Assembly: GCA_018398765.1 (NCBI GenBank)
Contig: JAHBMJ010000699.1
Coordinates: 1-42,360 of the forward strand
Length of the DNA: 42,360 bases
DNA from: Chromera velia
Taxonomy: Eukaryota; Sar; Chromeraceae
Reading direction: 5' to 3'
In this document: piece after piece, positions 26,607-35,689 of the stretch
How the letters are laid out: the number at the start of each line of letters is the position of its first letter
Position numbering within the stretch: position 1 is the first letter of the stretch
Notes under the pieces: generated by a model
The model's input: the letters and a program-made list of their open reading frames with translations, nothing else
Databases searched by the model: none
What the model was told of the DNA's origin: nothing
Position numbers and translations under genes: made by a program

Positions 26607-28192
26607 CCTTTTCTCTTTCTCTTTTGATTTCTTTGTTTGTTTCTCTTTTTGTTTGTTTGTTTGTTTGTTTGTTTGTTCATTTGTTTGTTTGCTTCTCTGT
26701 CTCTGGCTCCTCTGATCCTTTGAGATCCACATGATCTGTCGGAATTGGGACCGACGTCCTTTGGATGCATGGACTCACACTTTCACATTTGCTGCCCGGT
26801 TTCCTGCCTTGGTGATATCCCTCTTCTTCATTTTGAACTCTGCCTGAAAGCACGGAGTCCGCATCTGGTCCCTCTCTTGGTCCGACAGAACCTGAATGCA
26901 TGCATGCACAAATGAAGTGAACACACCAGCAGCACGCTGCAATGAGGAAGAAAAACTACATGGAAACAAAAAAAGAAAGGGAGTGAGTGCTGAAATGCAT
27001 CCAGGAACTGCGATGCCGAAATTTAAACCACAGGGGCAGTCAAGGCGCTAGCATACGACAGAAAGGTCGAATTCAAAAGAAAGGAACTGAGAGAGCATTT
27101 TGAGTCCACCACAATTTATTCTATTAATAAAGAAGCGACGGGAGAGAATGCCATGCAGACAGAAAGACAGACCTCAAACACCACCCATTCGGCCTCCACA
27201 GCCTCATCCCCCCCACCGCCAGGCCCCCCCCTTCCTCTTGGCAGTGCACCGCTCTCCTTTCCTCCCTGGAAAAACGAAGACATTGTTTCTTTTTCTTGGT
27301 TTGGGTTGATTTGGTTTGCTTCGGATGAAGCAGAAGAGGGGGGAGGAGTCCAGCCAGAAGACTGAGACCACCCAAACGTTGAAGGGTTGCGTCCTTCCCT
27401 TCCTTCCTGCCTGAGGTCCATCATGTTGGTCTTCGTGTTGTCGTTCATTTGTTGGACTTTGACCCTGAACTTCAGGAAGTCCGGAAAGTGAAGACGGTCT
27501 GTAGGCACCATCAATGCATGTAAGCGATTTGTTGACACAGGGAGTTTCTTTTATCTTCTCACAGGTTCCTTTTCTGGTCACTTGTCTGTTTCCGCATTTG
27601 CTTCATTGCGTTTCGACCCCTTCGCACAGAACTCAGAGTCCCACGCAAGTTTCCTCTCTCACAAGTGCGGACCAGCGGTGACTAAATCGGTATAATGAAA
27701 GGAGAAGCGGCAAGACAGAGGATCACAGACAGTCGACCACTGACCGGATACTGATACCACAGGGAGGGATGCCGCCATGCTTTTTTTCAAATCGATGCGG
27801 TAGAAAAACTCTTGCAGCTTTCTTCTGTAGGCCTCAGAGGAGTCCCCAGACCCCAAACCGGGTGCGCGTGAAAAAGGAGAAGAGGGAGCTGAAGCTGACA
27901 AAGACGAAGGAGAAGACGAAAGACATCGCCCCCCTGTGAGTGCGTCGGACACAAGTGAGTCCTCGAAAACCCCAGAGACACCGTACAGTGCTGTGATTAG
28001 CTTCTGCAGATAATCGGCAGCACACCATCTAAATAGAGAAAGAGCGTCCAATAGTCAGAATGCCCACGGCAGGTGAGTCGTCAGGCTGCACATGGTAAAA
28101 AAAAAAAAAGAAGAAGAAAGAAAGAAAGAGAGAGGAAAAGAGAGTGAGTAACTGTGTCTCCCTACGAAAATCAGCTCTATTGAGTGTGTGTG

Positions 28193-28227
<35 letters not shown>

Positions 28228-31200
28228 ATCGGTGTGGGTGTGTGTGTGCAGAGGGGTTGGTCACTCGCTAGATCTGAGACACTGAGTCAGCTAGTCAGCT
28301 TACTGTTCTCTCGTCAAGGTTCCGAGGCTGGTTCTTGATGAGAAGGATCGGTTCGGAGTCGAGTAAGTTCTCCACCCTGCACGCGTGCATGCCGATGCGG
28401 ACGGATTGATGGATGTGCACACGGACTCGATCCCATTAATCACCGTAACATGCGTACTGGATCATGCGACTCTTTTCTCGTACGTGTATTCAGAGCCGCT
28501 CGGACCCATCGAGTTGAAGCGGCTCCCGGGGGCTTCAATGTCACTTCCTCTCAAAAAACGCTTCAGAAACTCTCTCAATACCAGTCAATGAGTCCTCAAA
28601 AGGAGCAAGGTAAAAAGCAAAGACGGCGAACTCTTTGGACAGAAGTGATAGTGAAAGCGCAGAAGGAAACGATTCACATGCACGAGGGCCGAAAGAAGTC
28701 ATTCACGTGCAGGAGGGCCGACGACTCCCTGACTGGCTGACTGACCGACCGTCTCTGGTGTGCAGGAGCTCTGGAGATATCAAAAACGTGAGCCTCACAT
28801 AGGGCCGCATCCCGTATCAGAGAGGCGTACAAGGCAGCCACTGTTTCTCTGGGGAGAGGAGAGAGTACCGGCTGAGTTTCCTTTTTTCCTTCTTCGTCAT
28901 AATCATACTGTGCGACAGCTGGAGTGACTAAGAGCATTCGAGTGAAAAGAGGAAAGGAACGACGGAACACAGAGGCCAGCTGGAGCGCGGTCATTCCCGC
29001 TGCGTTTCTTTCGTAAACCGTTGGTCTGAGCCCGCCTTCCCCCGTCAACTCTTCGTACATCTTCACCCTGTTGGTGTACGTTTCGAAGCGAGAGGCCACG
29101 GCCAGAAGGTGGAACACGGTAGATCCAGCCACCAGCTGCTGAGAGGCGTGGTCGTATTCCCCCATGTCAAGCAGTCGTAGACAGGTGGTGCATCTGCATA
29201 TTCAATCCGCAGAGGAACAGTTCGGTACATGAAGCAAAATGAAACATACCGAAGGAGCTAGGTACAGAAAGAATGCTCCTTGAATGAAATGTAGCCAGAT
29301 CCTTCCTGCATGTCGTGGTCGTGTTTGTAGCCGAGGAGAGAGCGTCATGGTCGTGTTTGTCAGCTGGCTTCCTTCCTGACGCGTCTTTTTTGTTTTTCAC
29401 GCAGACATGAAACGCACACCACCCGTTCTTGCACCATGAGACATGTCGCGCCCAGCATGCACACCTTGCCCCAAACTTTCCCTAAGTCACGTTGCTCACC
29501 TTTGCAGCTCGTAAGGCTTTTTGCGCTCAAAGGACAGCAGAAAGCAACACAGGGAGCAAATCGAGCGCAACACTCCACATCAACAGGGAGGCTCCGTCCT
29601 GGTCGAGATGCGAGGCCCCCTGCAATCAATCGATCAGTGAGTGCACCTTTGCATGCAAGAGAACATCATTGACAATGATGGGTTGCTTCAAATTGTTGGT
29701 TCTAGCTGGTCTCTTTGTGGATTGTTTGTCCGTACATCGTGAGTGTCTTTCGGACGCTTCTCTCTGACTCTTTCTCCGCCTCTTCGAATAACGTTTCACT
29801 CCATGGTCGCACTGAACCAATCATCAAGGCGAATGAATACAAAAATTGATAGAGCATTGCTCCTGGCATTGAGGAAGACAAGGAACAGATCTCGAAGCAA
29901 TGCAAGAATGAGAGCAGAAAGGAATTAAATTCGAGGAATCTCTCAGCGTTCTTTCCAGTCAAAATGTCGTCAGAGGGGCCACTTTCATTTTACACCGGGT
30001 GATTGAATTAAGTCTGAGCTGATTTACTTACTCGCTGCCTCACATACAGACGCACTCACTAAATCACCAGCCTACCCACCCAGACCCTCACTCAATCACT
30101 CACTCACTTATTCACTCACCACTCACTCATTCACTCACTCACATACGCACGCACGCACTCACTCACTCGCTCACTCACCCACTCTTTCACTCACGCACGC
30201 ACTCACTCACTCACCCACGCACGCACGCACTCACTCATGCACTCACGCACTCACGCACTCACTCGCTCACTCACTCACTCACTCACTCACTCACTCAATT
30301 GATGTCACTCAATTGATCAGTCCCTGATTCAGTGCACAAAAAGATGGATCTACAGACCTTCCCAAGAACCCAAAGGGCGCTGCTCATTTTTTGTGCAATT
30401 TGGGATTTTCTCGCGTCCTTCTTTCGAATCACTGCGTCGTCGGAGAGGGCTCCAAGCGCATAGACGCCCTCAAACAAATATGGCTGCTCGTATCCCCCGA
30501 ACCTGCATGACCAAACGCGTATCGGGTCCACATGAGCTCCACATCTTGCAGTCATTTCTTGTCGGTATGGTGTAGAGCCTGTCAAAACCTTTCACCATTA
30601 TGTTGACTCTCATGACGGTTTTGGCAAAGACCAGCAAATAGCAGAAACGAAGTCTCATTTGGCAGCTGTCTGAGCTCATCTGACAGGAATTTCAAACCGG
30701 AAAGGACTCAGAACAACCCAATCGATCTGTGACTTCACCCACCCACCCACCGTGGCAATCTCGTGTCAATCCTCTTGTGCGTCACCGTGACCAGTCTGGT
30801 CTCCAAGAGCACATAGAAGACGGGTGGAAACCCGTATCTGCCGAAGAAGAAGATATTTGTGCATCGAATTCAGGGGCTCTTAGAAAGCTATAGTCGTTCG
30901 GTGAACTGCATTCATGGGTTGAAGAGCCGTATTTGAAACGGCATACTTGAATCCTAACTTCCATGCTGACGATGGCGTGCATTCACGTTGCCTTCATGCT
31001 CTGTTTGCATGTTGTGAAGTTGGTTGAACGGGATGAAACTGAAGAGATAAAATGTATACGAAAGAAAAGCTCTTCGCGCTGTAAATGTGCGTCTGCAGAT
31101 CAACACGTTTTCTTTGCACACCAATTTAAAAACCCACCGACCGATCCATGCCCTGCTCAAGCTCCTTTCGCTTCTCCTCCCAGGGCTTGTTGTCCTTTCC

Positions 31201-34200
31201 TTGGCCCCCTTCAGATGCCGAGTCTGACTGACTCATGGCCCTCACGTGCGCACTCCTCATAAGCTGCTCCTGGAGGTAGTGCCCTGAGTGCCTTCCTTGC
31301 TGCATTTGCATTCACATATGTTCAGATTTCTCTTTACAAGGGCACCTACGGGTTCTGCTTGCTCGCATTCACATACGAACCTTTCTCGCACTCAGGCTTG
31401 CTCTTGAGGCACATACTGCATGCCGCTTTCTTAATTGCTTTCCATCTCTTCCATTTGCCAAACTCTGAGGAGTGAGCTGATCGTAAGACCGGTTGTGTAC
31501 AGTTGCTTGACTTCGGTTGTGTACAGTTGCTTGACTTCCAGTATTGAGAAAATGGAAGACATGCCACGCGGCGGAACAAGAAATGAGTGGCGGGCCGTTG
31601 GTTTTATCCGGAAGCCAAATTGAAGTTACTAAATGTTTTTGGAAAGGATGAAGAAAGAAAGGGTTCTCGCCGACCTACCTCAATACTCATGGCCCAGTAG
31701 TGCCAAATTGACCTCCCGTCTGGGCCTCGAACGTCTGTCTGGAGGTGGTGTCTCCAAGCATCGTTGAAGAAGACGGCGACGGCCTTGCGGTTTCCTCTGA
31801 GAAAGGTGAATGAGGAACAAATAGCAATTTTCTATACTGGAACCAGAGGTTTGCGCATCTATCATTTGACCGATGAAGGTGATTGTTTTAGAGAAGAATT
31901 TCTTACTTCACATTGAGAGAAATGGCGATGTCACGGGCATTTATTCACATTCTTTTTCTTCATGCACGTCTCAGCTTGGCTGTTTTTTCATAAGAGCCAC
32001 CAGAGACGAGAGAAAGACATGGGGCCTGTGTAGGATGAGAAAGGGGAAACAGGGCGAAGGAGAAGAAGAAAACACCTCTTCCCATGAAGGATTCGCTTCA
32101 AAACGAAGAAAAGATGTTCTCATATCCAGACGAGAAACGCAGACAAAGTAGAGCTCACAGAGAAAGCCTCCCGATTCACTTTTCTTTTTTCCCCAATTCT
32201 GTTTCGTCTGTCCGCTCAACTTTGACTTTGTTGTTTCTGTGGAACTCGGCTCAACCCGACAGACAGCCTCTCTGCCGATAATCTGACTGATTGACTGACT
32301 CACTCAATCACCGGTTGACTGACTGACAGTCGGACGGCCAGCTGAAGAGGGCTCGAGAACCAGCATCCACCGCAGTCCTGTCCTTTCCCCTGCCAGAAAA
32401 ATTCCCCCATGTTGTACTTGAAAGGAAACAGAGGTCCTCGGCTGATCCTCAGGTACCTGTGAGCCGCAAGCCTGTCAGCAGCTTGTATCGCAGCTGAACA
32501 CTTTTCCAGCTGCATGCGTGCAGGGAGAGGCAGGAAGACAAAAGGATACAGGGACTAGAGCAAAAACGAACAACACACAAATGTCCCTTCTTATGCACTT
32601 TTTAGGGGAGACATTGGGCATTGAGGGTAAGGGCGAGACATGTAGGAGCCAGCCGTAGGCAGAAGACACTGGAAGCCGCGTCGGTCAAGGGGAGGGAAGG
32701 GGGCGAGGAAAGGGAAGGAAAGATGCGGCGGTCGAGTAGGAAGTGTCATGTGACAACCGTCGAGTCGGGACAAAAGCAATGCACGCGGAAACACTCGCTT
32801 ACTCCTTCACTCACTCACTCACTCACTCACTGACGTGGGCTTTACTTTCTGGAGTGTCCGGTTCAGCCCGAAAGTTCATGTCTGCCTGTGGGTGACTGAG
32901 GAGCGCCTTCATGATTTTGTCTGGCCTGGGTCCGAAGAGCGCGCGTTGTCTGCAATCAACAAGCCGCCCGAATCATCCAGCCATCCACCCATCCGTCCAG
33001 CCTCATCAGACGAGCGGACTCACTTCGATCAACGGATGAATACATAAAATTGTTTTTGAAATAACCAAGAGAAGCTCCGTGGAGACCCACAGCGCTTGGT
33101 TGTCGTGCAAAGGAAAGGAATCAACGAAAGGACGGAATGGCCATCAGGTGACTCACACGCATGCAGCATTTCAAGCACAGCACTCATGCATGGTCTTGTC
33201 GTTTCCTTCCCTGAGGATCGATCGATGGATGAATGAAAGGAGAAGGAGAATGAAGTGAAATAAAATAACCAGTCGGAGGGTCAATTCACGCACGGACTGA
33301 CTGACAGGGGGGAGCAAAGGTCAAATCCAGACACCCGGTTGATCTGGATGTCCGGACGTCCTGCGGGCAGATGAACGAATGTGCAGATGAAAGTGATTGA
33401 ATACACACAGACGAGGGACATATAGCTGAAAGCATTTTGCAAAGATGGCAATTGAATAGGTATAACAAAAAAGGAAAAAAAAAAACAAGGATGAAGAAAA
33501 GAGAGAGAAGAAAGGACGAAAGAAAAAGAGAACAGAACGACAGAGATCCAATTAATCCATATTGACCACCCAATAAGAACATCGAATATTCATAATGCGG
33601 CCAGTACTGATTCACCTACACTCCAACAACTGTCCACTCTCATGACTCACACATAAAACAGGCCAAAAGAGCCCTGGTTCTGACTCATTTCCACACTCCT
33701 CTCCTGTCTTGCCTGTCTGTCTGTCTGTCTGCCTATCTATCTGCCTGCCTTCCTTCAGACCTTCAATAAGGAGGCTGATTGCCAACACAGCGATGTCCGG
33801 GTGCTTAGAGAAGTGCGGCATTCTTTGGAGTTCCACGGCGCAGTCGAGGAGGGAGGGTCCCGGCACAGAGGGGTCACTGGCCAGTCGGAGTGTGTCGAAG
33901 GTCGGCCATGAGAGAGGCCAATTTGGATCGATGGAAGAGTAGAAGGGCAATTCTTTGAAGAGGTATTCCAGTCTCTCTTTGTACTCCCTCAACGCACTTT
34001 TGCCTGTCGTAGGGTTTCCTCGTGGAAAATAAAGCATCCCACCTCCGTCTTTTTCATACGTTTTCCCGACTCGCTTTCGCGTTAGAAGCGACCACTGTGA
34101 AATGAACCTGCGGGGGGTATGGCAGAGCGCATGTTGAAAAACCGCAAATTTTTCATCGCCAAATCTGTCGCCTTCTTTTCTTTCTCGCCACCCCCAGGAT

Positions 34201-35654
34201 TCATTTTCTTCCACAACAAATTTCCAATTTTGTTCTCCGTTTCCTGTGGTTTGAAGATACCCCTTTTCCTCAATCAACTTCCTCAAAACTGTCACGGGAC
34301 CGAATTTGGCTGCAAGGAGCACCGGGTCCAGATCCCCTGCTTCCGGGATGGCCTCGGCTGCCGAGCCCTTCCTCAACAGAGGTTTCAGCTCTCTCATCTG
34401 GTCTATCAACAACCCTGCGAATGGAGACTGGAAGGCAATTGCCATCGACGGGACGTCGCCCATCTGCAGGCAGGAATGCAGAAGACCGAAGATAAAAAAG
34501 AATCAATCCATGCAAAAGAAAGAACAGCGTTGTGAAAAGGCATACTGAGGGGGCGGGAGAATGACTCAGAGAAACACAATCCCAAAGGAGCTTTTCCACC
34601 TACGGGACGAAAGGTGGACAAAGAAACACAAAATTTGGCGTGGTGCAAAAAAAGAAAAAAAACTGCTCATCACGCGGATTAGACCTTCAAATAAATGTTC
34701 TCTCTTCCTTTCTTCCGACTGCTATGGCAGAAGTGCAAACCGAAAGAGCGAAGTTGCATTGACTCAAGCCAGGCTCTCAGTCTTGATTGTTCCAATACTG
34801 CAATGCGAGCTCTTTCAAGCGTGATGCAAGAAGACTTTGCCCAAGCTTTGAAGGTGTTCCACGCTTTTGCCTTTTCTCCCTGCATATTTCTACCAGAACC
34901 ACTCAGCATACCACCACGAACATACATTGCTTTGCACCGCGACTCATCCCCTTCCCTCCTTCCCACCCACGTACTTTGAAATTCCAGTTGGCTGGGAGCA
35001 GATTCTGCGGTGTGTTCCCCAGCCACTGCCACGAAATCGCAGAGGGCCATTTGAGGTCGATCCATTTCTTCATCACGTCAATCAGACCGACCATATCCTC
35101 TCTGCTTACTGTGCGCAGATCTTCAAATGGATCGCAATGACCAGAGGGGAACAAAGGATCTTGAAACCCTTCCTGAGCAAAAAAACCATTCTTGCAACCG
35201 ATCATTGATAAGATGAGGGGAAGAATCTCAGAGAAGTGTTTTGGAAGTCCTAATGGATCTCGGTCATCGTCCTCAAAGTCTGCTTCATACTTCTCCAGCT
35301 TCATCGGCTTTTCATTTGACCCACGCACTGCAGTCTCTACAGTGAACTTCTGCCTCATGTACTTCTTATGCTTGATTAAGGGCACGACCTCTTTGACACC
35401 TTCCGCTGTCTCCCTAAAAAAAGCGTCTGCAAATTTGGGGTCTCCCCGCAGGAAGAGTAGGCTCAGGAGGTCCACAGCAAAGAAGGGAAGAGGTGATAGA
35501 CCTGCAAGCACAGACAGATGAAGAGACAGGGAATGAAATCTTACAGTGAGGAAGTCTGGAAGAATCCCTTCAATTTCTCCCTACAGTGCACAATACCGTT
35601 CAAAAGGCAACGCAATCACTCAACTGTATCAGAAATCAATCCATCAAACACACA

Positions 35655-35689
<35 letters not shown>

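Noticed and set aside
30030-30300. Possible satellite or centromeric repeat
   Set aside because: It is a simple CACT tetranucleotide array confined to one intron of the large gene.
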